Shown: in pieces, positions 35,880-44,330 of the stretch
How the letters are laid out: each line of letters opens with the position of its first letter
Position numbering within the stretch: the stretch's first letter is position 1
Source: JAGLOK01 sp963676355
Lineage (GTDB): Bacteria > Bacillota > Clostridia > Christensenellales > UMGS416
NCBI GenBank assembly: GCA_963676355.1
Contig: OY781093.1
Span: forward strand, 2,728,001 to 2,792,000
Reading direction: 5' to 3'
DNA length: 64,000 nt
The notes under the pieces: generated by a model
Databases searched by the model: none
What the model saw: the letters and a program-made list of their open reading frames with translations, nothing else
Told to the model about the DNA's origin: nothing
Translations under genes and position numbers: made by a program

Positions 35880-36056
35880 CTTAACTCCAAAATATATATT
35901 ATTGCCATTATATCACATTGTAATATCCAACCCACATATTTTATATATAAAACCTTAAATATGCAATCCTGTCGGGTGTGTCTTTTTAACTATCTATTTA
36001 TTTTCACACATAAACATGATAATATTAAAGACGATTTTTTTAATGGAAGGAATATT

Positions 36057-37064
36057 ATGCAGGAAACAGTTTGGTTTGCGTCACTAGCTTTAATATTTGG
36101 GTTTGCACTTATAATTAAGTGTGGAGATGTATTCGTTGACGGTACAGTCTATTTTGCTGAAATCACAAGAATTCCTAAGCTCCTTATTGGTGCTACTGTA
36201 ATTTCAGTTTGTACAACTTTGCCTGAACTAATGGTCTCTACAATCGCAGTAACAAGCGGCGCTCCTGATATCGGCATAGGCAACGCTCTCGGCTCTATTA
36301 TTTGCAATACTTCGCTGATACTTGGTATATCAGCCACTGCGCTTCCCGCCCATGTACACAAAAGCACATTCCGAGCAAAGGCTTCATTTCTTCTTGCCGC
36401 TATAGCTCTGCTTTTTGTGTTCATGCTGGATAAAAATATAAACGCATTTGAAGGTGTAATACTCGCAATTATAATGATACTTTTCTTCACTTATAGTGTG
36501 ACAGCCGCAAAACGCGCAAGAAAGTACAACGAGCATGAGGAAACTCCGGAAGTTAACCGCAAGCTTATAATAAAAAACTCACTAAAATTTGTAATTGGTA
36601 TTGCAGGCATTCTTTGGGGTTCTGTCTTGCTTGTAAATAACGCAAAATTCTTAGCTCACGAGCTTGGAGTTTCCGATCAAATAATAAGTCTAACAGTCAT
36701 AGCTCTGGGAACATCTCTTCCGGAGCTTGCAACAACCATTTCAGCCATTGTTAAAAAAGAATTCTCTCTGTCAGTCGGAAATGTAATTGGCGCAAATATT
36801 TTAAATATAGTTTTGATTCTTTCCACATGCTCTATTATATCACCCATTGGACTTGAAGTTTCAATGCAGCCGCTCGCTTTTTTCAAAGACCTAGTGCCAC
36901 AATCTCTTGTTCTTGATGTTCCTGTTGTATTGCTTGTGTCGCTTGTTGTTATAGTTCCTGCGTGGATTAAAGGCAAACTTTACAGGTGGCAAGGAATAAC
37001 ACTACTCACTTTATATGTCGGGTATATCGGATATCTAGCTTTAGGAATGTTTAATGTCGCTTAA
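36057..37064 (+). CDS. K+-independent Na+/Ca2+ exchanger family protein (CaCA)
   Basis: The ATG at 36057 with GGAAGG upstream gives a normal-size 335-residue protein; the open frame extends further without a ribosome-binding site. Ten membrane helices are predicted with two alpha-repeats: VISVCTTLPELMVSTIAVTSGAPDIGIGNALGSIICN and VIALGTSLPELATTISAIVKKEFSLSVGNVIGANILN. The Glu in each LPEL motif coordinates the cation. The exchanger most likely expels Ca2+ driven by Na+ or H+. It overlaps the start of tadA by 11 nt. Confidence 0.92.
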   Translation: MQETVWFASLALIFGFALIIKCGDVFVDGTVYFAEITRIPKLLIGATVISVCTTLPELMVSTIAVTSGAPDIGIGNALGSIICNTSLILGISATALPAHVHKSTFRAKASFLLAAIALLFVFMLDKNINAFEGVILAIIMILFFTYSVTAAKRARKYNEHEETPEVNRKLIIKNSLKFVIGIAGILWGSVLLVNNAKFLAHELGVSDQIISLTVIALGTSLPELATTISAIVKKEFSLSVGNVIGANILNIVLILSTCSIISPIGLEVSMQPLAFFKDLVPQSLVLDVPVVLLVSLVVIVPAWIKGKLYRWQGITLLTLYVGYIGYLALGMFNVA

Positions 37065-37509
37065 AGAACACGAACAATTTATGATAGAAGCATATCAGCT
37101 TGCACAGTCTGCCTCAAAAGGCGGTGACGTACCTGTAGGTGCTGTAGTAACACTCGACGGAGAAGTCATAGGGCGTGGTGAAAATCAACGCCAGCGTACT
37201 GCTGATCCTTCAGCTCATGCTGAGATACTCGCACTCAAGCAGGCAGCGAAACACCTTGGAAGCTGGAATCTTTCGGGATGCTCGCTATATGTCACCCTTG
37301 AACCATGCCCCATGTGCGCAGGCGCAGTCATAGTCTCGCGAATAGATAGCGTATACTTTGGTGCATATGATAAGGAGCTTGGTTGCTGTGGTACACTGTA
37401 TAACCTTCCAGAAGATGACCGCATGAATCACAGAGCAAACTGCTATGGCGGCATCATGCAGGAAGAGTGCGCTAAGCTTCTTAAAGATTTTTTCAAAGAT
37501 AAAAGATAG
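37054..37509 (+). CDS. tadA: tRNA-specific adenosine deaminase TadA
   Basis: TadA converts adenosine-34 to inosine in tRNA-Arg(ACG), enabling wobble decoding. The 151-residue protein has the zinc-deaminase motif HAEILALKQA and the downstream CxxC in TLEPCPMCAGAVI, with the TadA-specific phrase GDVPVGAVVTLDGEVIGRGEN. The start lies 11 nt inside the exchanger gene, with AGGA upstream, which indicates translational coupling. Confidence 0.95.
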   Translation: MSLKEHEQFMIEAYQLAQSASKGGDVPVGAVVTLDGEVIGRGENQRQRTADPSAHAEILALKQAAKHLGSWNLSGCSLYVTLEPCPMCAGAVIVSRIDSVYFGAYDKELGCCGTLYNLPEDDRMNHRANCYGGIMQEECAKLLKDFFKDKR

Positions 37510-37535
37510 CCATGCTTTTTAAATCACAGATATCA

Positions 37536-37562
37536 TAAAAGACTGGAAAGCCAGCCTTTTTA
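37536..37562. terminator. Bidirectional terminator between tadA and the ROK kinase gene
   Basis: AAAAGACTGG-AAAG-CCAGCCTTTTTA forms a hairpin with A and T runs on its flanks, between convergent genes. Confidence 0.8.
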
Positions 37563-37583
37563 TTTTAATATTATCTATAGATT

Positions 37584-38549
37584 TTAAACGAATTGTTCTC
37601 CCAAAAGCGCAGCTCCTACGACTCCTGCTTCATTTCCCATTTCAGATAACAATATCTCACTATATGGTGCTTGCTTGCAGAATACTCTGGGAGCCACTTC
37701 CTCTTTAATAGCATCAAGCAAAAAGCTGCCTGCCCTTGAAACTCCACCACCGAATATTATAACATCAGGATCGTTGAAATTTATTATATTTACCACGGCG
37801 TAAGCTAAATATCTCGCATAATCTTTGAATATGTTAAGAGATGTCACATCGCCTTCTTTGGCAAGGTCGATTATAAGCTTTGCCGTAATATTTTCAGGAT
37901 TATCTTCTGCTTGTCTTGCTATTGAGCCGTTGGGCGCATTTGCCATCGCTTCTCTTCCCATGCTGATTATAGCACTTGCCGAGGCGTATCTTTCAAGGCA
38001 TCCACGGTTTCCGCAGGTGCACAAGATTCCTTCGGGAACAAGAATCATGTGTCCTATTTCCATTCCAACTCCATGATGCCCTGATTGTATCTTGCCATCC
38101 AACACATATCCGCCGCCAACTCCTGTGCCAAGCGTTACAAGCTGCACGCTCTTTTTCCCTTTGCCCGCGCCGAAAAGATATTCAGCATAGGCTGCCACAT
38201 TTGCATCGTTTGAAACAAAGGCCGGAATCCCGAGTGCTTTTTCAAGCTTTGCTCCGAGGGGTATGTCCGTCCAGTTTAAGTTGCCCGCGAATATAACAAC
38301 ACCTTTATCATCATCAATAGCTCCGGGACTGCCCACACCGATTGACTTTATTTCAGAGATGTCCATGCCATGTTCTTCAAGCGCCTTTTTTGCTGTTGCT
38401 ACGATGTCTGCAATCACTTCATCGGCACTTCTGTACGCATTAGTTTTGGCAGATGCCTGGTGCAAAAGCTTTCCGTCTCTTGTCACAATGCCAGCTGTTA
38501 TGTTAGTGCCGCCCAAATCAATTCCTATAAATTTATCTTTACCTGTCAT
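37584..38549 (-). CDS. ROK family glucokinase
   Basis: The 321-residue protein begins with the ATP-binding phosphate-1 motif GIDLGGTNITAGIVTRDG. It carries the sugar-binding and catalytic Asp region AFVSNDANVAAYAEYLFGAG, the phosphate-2 motif VTLGTGVGGGYVLDGK, the ROK zinc site GHMILVPEGILCTCGNRGC followed by LERYAS, and the adenosine motif FGGGVSRAG. ROK kinases of this size and sequence in Bacillota are usually glucokinases feeding glycolysis. The start has AAGGGA upstream. Confidence 0.92.
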   Translation of the reverse strand: MTGKDKFIGIDLGGTNITAGIVTRDGKLLHQASAKTNAYRSADEVIADIVATAKKALEEHGMDISEIKSIGVGSPGAIDDDKGVVIFAGNLNWTDIPLGAKLEKALGIPAFVSNDANVAAYAEYLFGAGKGKKSVQLVTLGTGVGGGYVLDGKIQSGHHGVGMEIGHMILVPEGILCTCGNRGCLERYASASAIISMGREAMANAPNGSIARQAEDNPENITAKLIIDLAKEGDVTSLNIFKDYARYLAYAVVNIINFNDPDVIIFGGGVSRAGSFLLDAIKEEVAPRVFCKQAPYSEILLSEMGNEAGVVGAALLGEQFV

Positions 38550-38672
38550 GTTTAATCCCTTATTTTTTTAATGATATTATACAGCTATTTTACATATGCA
38601 TAAAGCATTTGGTTACAATATTTTTATCCTGATATATTAAAATATTCGGAATATCGTAAGTATTGTTTCAAT

Positions 38673-38903
38673 CTAGTGAAATATCGCATACCAAATAGGT
38701 ATCAGCATAAAAATCAGCCAGCCTGGATGCCACAGCCCCCACATAAAACCCAAAAGCAGATAAATCATAGCCGCTATAATCGGCACAGGCACTCTTTTTA
38801 AAACAGGAAACCTTGAACTATCCTGTTCTTTCGTTCTACCCTCGTTCGGGTTATATGAGCGCTCGCCGCTCATCTCGCTTTTCGGCGCGTCATAGTTTAG
38901 CAT
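38673..38903 (-). CDS. Small two-helix membrane protein
   Basis: The 76-residue product (from the ATG at 38903; a TTG at 38942 would add 13 residues) has a polar N-terminus rich in Glu, Ser and Asn. Two closely spaced membrane helices follow: VPIIAAMIYLLLGFMWGLW and GWLIFMLIPIWYAIF, joined by the HPGW turn. The helix pair with HPGWLIF occurs at the end of many small clostridial membrane proteins and DUF1700-like proteins; no function is known to me. Neither candidate start has a strong ribosome-binding site, so the start is uncertain. Confidence 0.55.
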   Translation of the reverse strand: MLNYDAPKSEMSGERSYNPNEGRTKEQDSSRFPVLKRVPVPIIAAMIYLLLGFMWGLWHPGWLIFMLIPIWYAIFH

Positions 38904-39005
38904 AGGTTGCGTAGCTACATATTTGAGTAGTATTTTCCGCAACTTACGATTGCATTAGCCGATAAAACGAGTTTTTTATATTATATCAGAGAATTATATA
39001 TATGT

Positions 39006-39033
39006 TTGACTTAAATTATCCCTGATATATAAT
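39006..39033 (+). promoter_or_regulatory. Promoter of the GNAT gene, placing transcription start at the start codon
   Basis: TTGACT (39006-39011) and TATAAT (39028-39033) are 16 nt apart. The ATG of the acetyltransferase begins at 39040, six bases after the -10 box, and there is no Shine-Dalgarno sequence between them. The mRNA would be leaderless. Confidence 0.6.
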
Positions 39034-39039
39034 AATTCT

Positions 39040-39549
39040 ATGAATATTGAAATCAAAAAAATTAACCCACAAGAAATAGACAAAGTATGTGAAATATTAG
39101 CTAATGTAATTGCTCATATGAGGAAAATAGGATTCACTCAGTGGGATGAAGGCTATCCCAGACGAGATATCTTAGAAGCGGACATTGCCCGCAAAGATTT
39201 ATACGGAGCTTATATTGGAGATACACTCGCAGGCTTTACAGTTATAAATAACTACCAAGACAGCGAATACGAGTCAATAAAATGGCTTTCTGAAGGAACG
39301 TTTTTTGTTATACACAGATTACAGGTGGATCCTACTTTTAGAGGACAAGGCATTGCATATGCACTCATGCTATATGCCGAACAGCTTGCTAAAAGCCATA
39401 ACGGCAAAGCTATCCGTTTGGATACCAGATTTGACAACATTCCTGCAATAAAACTGTATGAAAAGCTTGGCTATGTAAAACGAGGAATTGTTCATTTTCC
39501 GCGCATGATGGAGTATGAATTTATCTGTTTTGAGAAACGTATATTTTAA
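39040..39549 (+). CDS. GNAT family N-acetyltransferase
   Basis: The 169-residue protein has the GNAT core: a beta-strand with GAYIGDTLAGFTVINN, then motif A in VIHRLQVDPTFRGQGIAYALMLYAEQLAK (RGQGIA binds the acetyl-CoA pyrophosphate), and motif B with AIRLDTRFDNIPAIKLYEKLGY. The substrate is unknown. The C-terminal 22 codons are repeated, diverged, at 41367-41435 behind the histidine kinase gene, evidence of a former tandem copy. No ribosome-binding site is visible. Confidence 0.88.
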   Translation: MNIEIKKINPQEIDKVCEILANVIAHMRKIGFTQWDEGYPRRDILEADIARKDLYGAYIGDTLAGFTVINNYQDSEYESIKWLSEGTFFVIHRLQVDPTFRGQGIAYALMLYAEQLAKSHNGKAIRLDTRFDNIPAIKLYEKLGYVKRGIVHFPRMMEYEFICFEKRIF

Positions 39550-39579
39550 TTTAAGCTATCTGCAATTAATTAACCAAGT

Positions 39580-39612
39580 AAAACTCGCGGTCAGTTTCCG
39601 CGAGTTTTTTAT
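39580..39612 (+). terminator. Intrinsic terminator after the GNAT gene
   Basis: AACTCGCGG and CCGCGAGTT form a 9-bp perfect stem with the loop TCAGTTT, followed by a run of T. Confidence 0.88.
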
Positions 39613-39973
39613 ATGATTTTATTTGTTTGAATAAGAAAATAGAGCAAACAGAAAATTTCCTTATTTATTACTTATTATTATATTCTCACAGGCTATAAAC
39701 ATTAGGAATGTATATGCTTAGTAAATCCATTAGTACTATGTTAAAATTCCACAAGCACTGAAAGATAAATTTTTATAAATATCCAATTTAACAATATAAA
39801 TAACCACTTCAAGTGCAAAATATTTCTTAAAAACTATATAGCACATAATAGTTGAATCTATTCTGCCATATAATTTTGACATACTTACAAAACAGGAATA
39901 TACTTTTAATAAGCATTACACATATATTGGCAGAAAGTCACCATGATAACTATGTTTTATAATTGGTAAACAT
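39613..39973. other. AT-rich intergenic stretch without genes
   Basis: About 360 bases of extremely AT-rich sequence with no open frame of note. A TATAAT at 39958-39963 lies 10 bases before the histidine kinase ATG and may be its promoter, although no good -35 box stands at the right distance. I see no RNA gene or repeat here. Together with the kinase gene it has the look of inserted DNA. Confidence 0.5.
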
Positions 39974-41338
39974 ATGCTTAAAATCTTTTCTCCATTAAAA
40001 ATAAGCAAAAAATTATCTGTTGAGTTTAGAGCGCAATTAGTTAATGACAATAGTAAAAGATTAATGGTTCTTTTTGAGATTATAGGTGTTTCTCAAATAT
40101 TATTTATTTTCTTTGAGATATTCAGCAGCAATACATGGGATAAAAACCTACTAATTATAAGACTTTCGTTGATAGTTTTTTGTTTACTGTCATCTGTAAC
40201 AATGTATTTGCTAAGAAAAATAAAAAATAGCAAAAAATCAATATTCGCATTGAGCATTTTGATAACAGCCTTTCAATTAATATCACTATTAACAGGCTGT
40301 TATTTTGTCATTTATATGTTTAGTACTAATATTTATAGTTATAGTGCATTTTACCTTGTTATATTTCTAATTTCTCTGACAAATATACATTATCCAATAT
40401 TTCCAAACATAACTATATTAATCTTAGTAATATGTACAACTGTTTATCTGAGTATATTTTCCCCGCCAATTTCAAGTTGGATAGGAGAATTTCTGATTGC
40501 ACTAGTGATTACCCCTATGTTAGGTATTTTTAACATCTTAAATTATAATGGAATTCTAAAACAGTTTTTGCAAGATAAGGAAATGGAAAAAAACGTCTCT
40601 CTTCTAGCTTCTCAATTAAGCCAGAAGCATAAATTGGAGTCTATTGGTGCATTGGCAAGTGGTGTAGCTCATGAAATTAACAATCCTATTAATGGAGTAT
40701 TAAACTACGGTCAAATTATTCTGGAATCAGATACTAAAGATAAAAGCATTAAGGGCTATGCTAAAGAAATAATTAACGAAACAGAACGTGTAGCTAAAAT
40801 AGTTAGTAACCTTTTAGATTTTTCCAGACAAAACCATTTACAAAAAGAATATACTAGCATTGAAGACATCATTTCAAAAACTTTATCATTGATTAGTGTA
40901 GTTATCAAACATGATCAGATTAATTTAAATGTAGATATTGCAAAAGACATTCCACTTATCAAGTGTAATAGCCAGCAGATACAACAGGTGATTATGAACT
41001 TAGTTACAAATGCAAGAGATGCTTTGAATGACATATATAGTGGATATAATGAAAATAAGATAATTAATATAGCCTGTTCGCATTATTATTCAAAAAGACA
41101 AAAATGGTTAAGATTAGTTGTCGAAGATTTCGGCGCAGGAATTTCAAAGGATTTGATTCCTAAGATTTTCGACCCATTTTATTCTACCAAGGGCAGATTA
41201 AAAGGAACAGGGTTAGGCCTTTCAATAAGTTATGGCATCATTCAGGATCATCATGGTGAAATAACTGTAGAATCAGAAGAAAGGAAATTTACTCGATTTA
41301 TAGTAAGTCTTCCTTGTGATGATGTTTCTGACGCTTAG
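39974..41338 (+). CDS. Orphan membrane sensor histidine kinase
   Basis: The 454-residue protein has an N-terminal cytosolic stretch, six membrane helices between residues about 32 and 190, a short coiled linker, and a HisKA domain with H233 in LASGVAHEINNPINGVLNYG. A HATPase domain follows with NLVTNARDALND (N box), EDFGAGISKDLI and GTGLGLSISYGIIQDHHG (G2). The HEINNP style belongs to the NtrB/ZraS-like kinases. No response regulator gene is adjacent. Base composition is much more AT-rich than the neighbours. There is no Shine-Dalgarno site before the ATG. A stump of a GNAT gene follows directly, which suggests that this gene was inserted into a duplicated acetyltransferase locus. Confidence 0.88.
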   Translation: MLKIFSPLKISKKLSVEFRAQLVNDNSKRLMVLFEIIGVSQILFIFFEIFSSNTWDKNLLIIRLSLIVFCLLSSVTMYLLRKIKNSKKSIFALSILITAFQLISLLTGCYFVIYMFSTNIYSYSAFYLVIFLISLTNIHYPIFPNITILILVICTTVYLSIFSPPISSWIGEFLIALVITPMLGIFNILNYNGILKQFLQDKEMEKNVSLLASQLSQKHKLESIGALASGVAHEINNPINGVLNYGQIILESDTKDKSIKGYAKEIINETERVAKIVSNLLDFSRQNHLQKEYTSIEDIISKTLSLISVVIKHDQINLNVDIAKDIPLIKCNSQQIQQVIMNLVTNARDALNDIYSGYNENKIINIACSHYYSKRQKWLRLVVEDFGAGISKDLIPKIFDPFYSTKGRLKGTGLGLSISYGIIQDHHGEITVESEERKFTRFIVSLPCDDVSDA

Positions 41339-41366
41339 TTTTTATTAAAAAACAAGCTAAAATAAA

Positions 41367-41435
41367 CGTGGAATTGTTCATTTCCCACGCATGATGGGGT
41401 ATGAGTTTATCTGTTTTGAAAAAGCGGTTCTGTAA
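41367..41435 (+). pseudogene. 3' remnant of a second GNAT acetyltransferase gene
   Basis: These 69 bases read, in one frame, R-G-I-V-H-F-P-R-M-M-G-Y-E-F-I-C-F-E-K followed by AVL and a stop. The last 22 codons of the intact GNAT gene (39481-39549) encode the same string with EYEF for GYEF and RIF for AVL. Most nucleotide differences are synonymous, so the lost copy had evolved as a working gene before its front part disappeared. The remnant starts 28 nt after the kinase stop. Confidence 0.85.
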
Positions 41436-41545
41436 TATTTCTTTTTAAATCCCCCTTGTTTGATTACGATTTAACATAATATTAATTTCTATATCTTTCA
41501 ATAGATGTATAATTGAATAAGAAATAAAATAAGAAAGGTACAAAA

Positions 41546-42979
41546 ATGAAACTGGAATTCAGCAAACACATAAAAAGCACAAAAAGCATTTTGCAAAAGC
41601 TGGTTGAGGAACTTTCCCAAAAGTTTGAATATGTTTCGGTTCTTGCAACCGATGTGTCCGGCACAATCTATGATGCGGATTTCTCTTCAAACAGCATTGC
41701 CGATTCAAGGCTTTGCGAGCGCGGATATGTCTTAAGGATATTTAACGGTATAAACTACTCGGAGTATTCTTTTGATGATTTAAGCGAAAATAATTACAGA
41801 GAAGTTCTGTCACAGTCCGTAGCTCTTGTGGAAGATGACTTTGCAAAACTTAAAGCCAATGGTATCAAAGCCATAGCGTTCCCTTTGGCTCAAGAGTATA
41901 AAACTCAGCAGTCGTTTTTCGGAGAAGTGGAAATATCTCCAGACGAAGTCTCTGTAAAAGAAAAAACACAAAAGCTCATTGAGTTGGTAGGCAATGCCAA
42001 AAAATACTGCGATAAGCTTGTAAACTTCAGGGTGTCATACGATGAAGTAAGCATTTGTAAGGCTTTCTACAGTAAGGAAAAGTGCCTTGAACAGACATAT
42101 CCCATAAGCACTGTAGGCATGCTCGCGGTGGTTCAAAAAGACGGACACATAAAATACGACTATGAAAGCATATCGGGCTCTGAAGGATATGAGATACTTG
42201 GCAGAGTCGAAGGCAAGTATCAAAAGCTTATAGACAACGCATTAGAGCTTCTTGATGCACAGCCAATTGCGCCGGGCGAATATGTGGTAATCTGCGATCC
42301 GGCTGTTTCAGGGCTAATCGCGCATGAAGCATTCGGTCACGGTGTCGAAATGGATATGTTCGTTAAAAATCGCGCAAAAGGCGCAGAGTATGTCGGAAAA
42401 TATGTGGCTTCAAAAAAAACTCAGATGCACGACGGCGCAAAAAGCGCAAAAGATGTTGCAAGCTATCTTTTCGATGATGAAGGAACTCTGGGCACAGACA
42501 CAGTTATTATAAAAGACGGTATCTTGGAAACAGGCATATCGGATATTTTATCTGCTATGGCACTAGGCACCTCCCCCACAGGAAACGGCAGGCGCGAGTC
42601 ATTTGAACGCAAGGCTTACGCTCGCATGACAAACACCTTCTTCGCGCCCGGAAGCGACAGCTTGGATGATATGATAGCCTCCATAAAATATGGCTATCTC
42701 TTGGAAAACTACCAAAGCGGAATGGAAGACCCGAAGAACTGGGGGATCCAGTGCGTCATCGCACGCGGACGCGAGATAAAAGACGGCAAATTCACAGGCA
42801 AGGTAGTATCGCCCGTCATGATGACAGGATACGTTCCCGATATACTGAGCGCCATCTCAATGGTCTCAAATTCTCACCTTGAGCTTTTCGGCGGTGGATA
42901 CTGCGGAAAAGGATATAAAGAATGGGTAAAAACCTCCATCGGCGGAACATATCTTAAAACGAAAGCGAGGCTAGGATAA
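41546..42979 (+). CDS. tldD: TldD family metalloprotease subunit
   Basis: TldD and TldE form a heterodimeric or higher zinc protease that trims unfolded peptides and, in other bacteria, matures modified peptides and degrades antitoxins. The 477-residue protein has the HExxxH zinc motif as H260-E261-A-F-G-H265 in GLIAHEAFGHGVEMDMF. The C-terminal phrases MGTSPTGNGRRESFERKAYA-like and FGGGYCGKGYKEWVKTSIGG, typical of TldD, are also present. The start follows AGAAAGG. Its stop overlaps the start of tldE (TAATG). Confidence 0.93.
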   Translation: MKLEFSKHIKSTKSILQKLVEELSQKFEYVSVLATDVSGTIYDADFSSNSIADSRLCERGYVLRIFNGINYSEYSFDDLSENNYREVLSQSVALVEDDFAKLKANGIKAIAFPLAQEYKTQQSFFGEVEISPDEVSVKEKTQKLIELVGNAKKYCDKLVNFRVSYDEVSICKAFYSKEKCLEQTYPISTVGMLAVVQKDGHIKYDYESISGSEGYEILGRVEGKYQKLIDNALELLDAQPIAPGEYVVICDPAVSGLIAHEAFGHGVEMDMFVKNRAKGAEYVGKYVASKKTQMHDGAKSAKDVASYLFDDEGTLGTDTVIIKDGILETGISDILSAMALGTSPTGNGRRESFERKAYARMTNTFFAPGSDSLDDMIASIKYGYLLENYQSGMEDPKNWGIQCVIARGREIKDGKFTGKVVSPVMMTGYVPDILSAISMVSNSHLELFGGGYCGKGYKEWVKTSIGGTYLKTKARLG

Positions 42980-44277
42980 TGCAAAACACAGTCATTGATA
43001 TATTGCGCAAAACAGATTATATAGACGGCTGGCTTATAAACCAGAAAGACACGCATTCAGGCGAGCTCTTTTTCATAAAAAAAGAGCTTCAGATGAACCG
43101 CAAAAAAGATGTGAGCCATCTGGCAGTTACTGTATATAAAAACTTTGAAGAAGACGGCAAAAAATTTACCGGCTCGGCAGATACCGACATATCTCCGAGC
43201 ATGAATAAGGATGAAATAGCCGACAAAATAGAAAAAGCAGCATTTGCGGCATCCTTTGTGAAAAACCCTGAGTTTAAGCTTACAAAGCCTACATCTGGCA
43301 GTATAACGCAACTTACAAGCAGCTTTTCAGATGGCAATATCTCCGAGTTTCTACCCCAAATCGCAGGCGCGATATACGAATGCGACAATCATGCAAACGG
43401 CAAGGTGAACTCATGCGAAATATTTCTTGAAAAGATAGTGACCACCGTTGCAAACTCGGAAGGCATCAATGAAAGCTACACATCTTTCCGAGGCGAAATA
43501 GAACTTGTTGTAGACTGGAATGAAGGCGGCGAAGAAGTGGAAGTTATTGAAGACTATACCTTCTCAGACTTTGACCGCAGTAAAATAGTCTCCATGGTAG
43601 ATAAAGCTTTTGAAAAAGCTAAAAACCGTGCAGTTGCAACGCCGATTTCAGCCTTAGGTGACATTGCGATAATATTGACCGGCGAAAGCGCAAGAGAGCT
43701 ATTAAGCTTTTACATAGGCAAGGCAAGCTCACAAATGGTATATAAAAAATACTCGTCGAGCAAAATCGGCGACAAGGTGCAGGGCGAGGAAGTAAAAGGC
43801 GATAAAGTAAACGTTAAAATGCTTCCCGAGATTCCTTTTTCTGTGCAGTCCAAGTATATTGATTCCGACGGTGTAAAGCTAAAGGAGCTCACTTTATATG
43901 AAAACGGTGTGCTCAAAAGCTATGTCGGTGATTCAAAGCACTGCCAGTATCTCGGGATTGAACCTACAGGCCGCATACCAAACGCAGTATTTGCTCCAGG
44001 TAAAACTCCGAAGAAGGAGCTTATTTCAGGCGAATGTCTTGAGGTTATAAGCTTTTCCGCATTTGGCATTGACCCGATTACCGGCGATTTCGGTGGCGAA
44101 ATACGCCTTGCTTATCACCATGACGGCGGCAAAACAACACCAGTAACAGGCGGCTCTGTAACAGGAAATATTACTCAGGTGCATAATGATATGCTTTTTT
44201 CAAAAGAGACTGAGATTATAGAAAATTATGAGTGTCCGTCCGCAATAAAAATCGCAGGCGCAAGGCTTTCAGGCTGA
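42979..44277 (+). CDS. pmbA: TldE/PmbA family protein
   Basis: The 432-residue protein is the non-catalytic partner of TldD. It lacks the HExxxH motif and has the phrases VSHLAVTVYKNFEEDGKKFTG near the N-terminus and GIEPTGRIPNAVFAPGKTPKKE and CLEVISFSAFGIDPITGDFGGEIR near the C-terminus, typical of PmbA. The ATG shares a base with the tldD stop, so the two subunits are made together. A terminator follows at 44285. Confidence 0.92.
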   Translation: MQNTVIDILRKTDYIDGWLINQKDTHSGELFFIKKELQMNRKKDVSHLAVTVYKNFEEDGKKFTGSADTDISPSMNKDEIADKIEKAAFAASFVKNPEFKLTKPTSGSITQLTSSFSDGNISEFLPQIAGAIYECDNHANGKVNSCEIFLEKIVTTVANSEGINESYTSFRGEIELVVDWNEGGEEVEVIEDYTFSDFDRSKIVSMVDKAFEKAKNRAVATPISALGDIAIILTGESARELLSFYIGKASSQMVYKKYSSSKIGDKVQGEEVKGDKVNVKMLPEIPFSVQSKYIDSDGVKLKELTLYENGVLKSYVGDSKHCQYLGIEPTGRIPNAVFAPGKTPKKELISGECLEVISFSAFGIDPITGDFGGEIRLAYHHDGGKTTPVTGGSVTGNITQVHNDMLFSKETEIIENYECPSAIKIAGARLSG

Positions 44278-44284
44278 AAGATAC

Positions 44285-44313
44285 ACAAAAGGGGCTATAT
44301 AGCCCCTTTTTTA
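44285..44313. terminator. Bidirectional terminator between tldE and the carboxyspermidine decarboxylase gene
   Basis: ACAAAAGGGGCTATATAGCC with CCTTTTTTATTA forms a stem flanked by A and T runs between convergent genes. Confidence 0.88.
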
Positions 44314-44330
44314 TTATCATATATTATATA

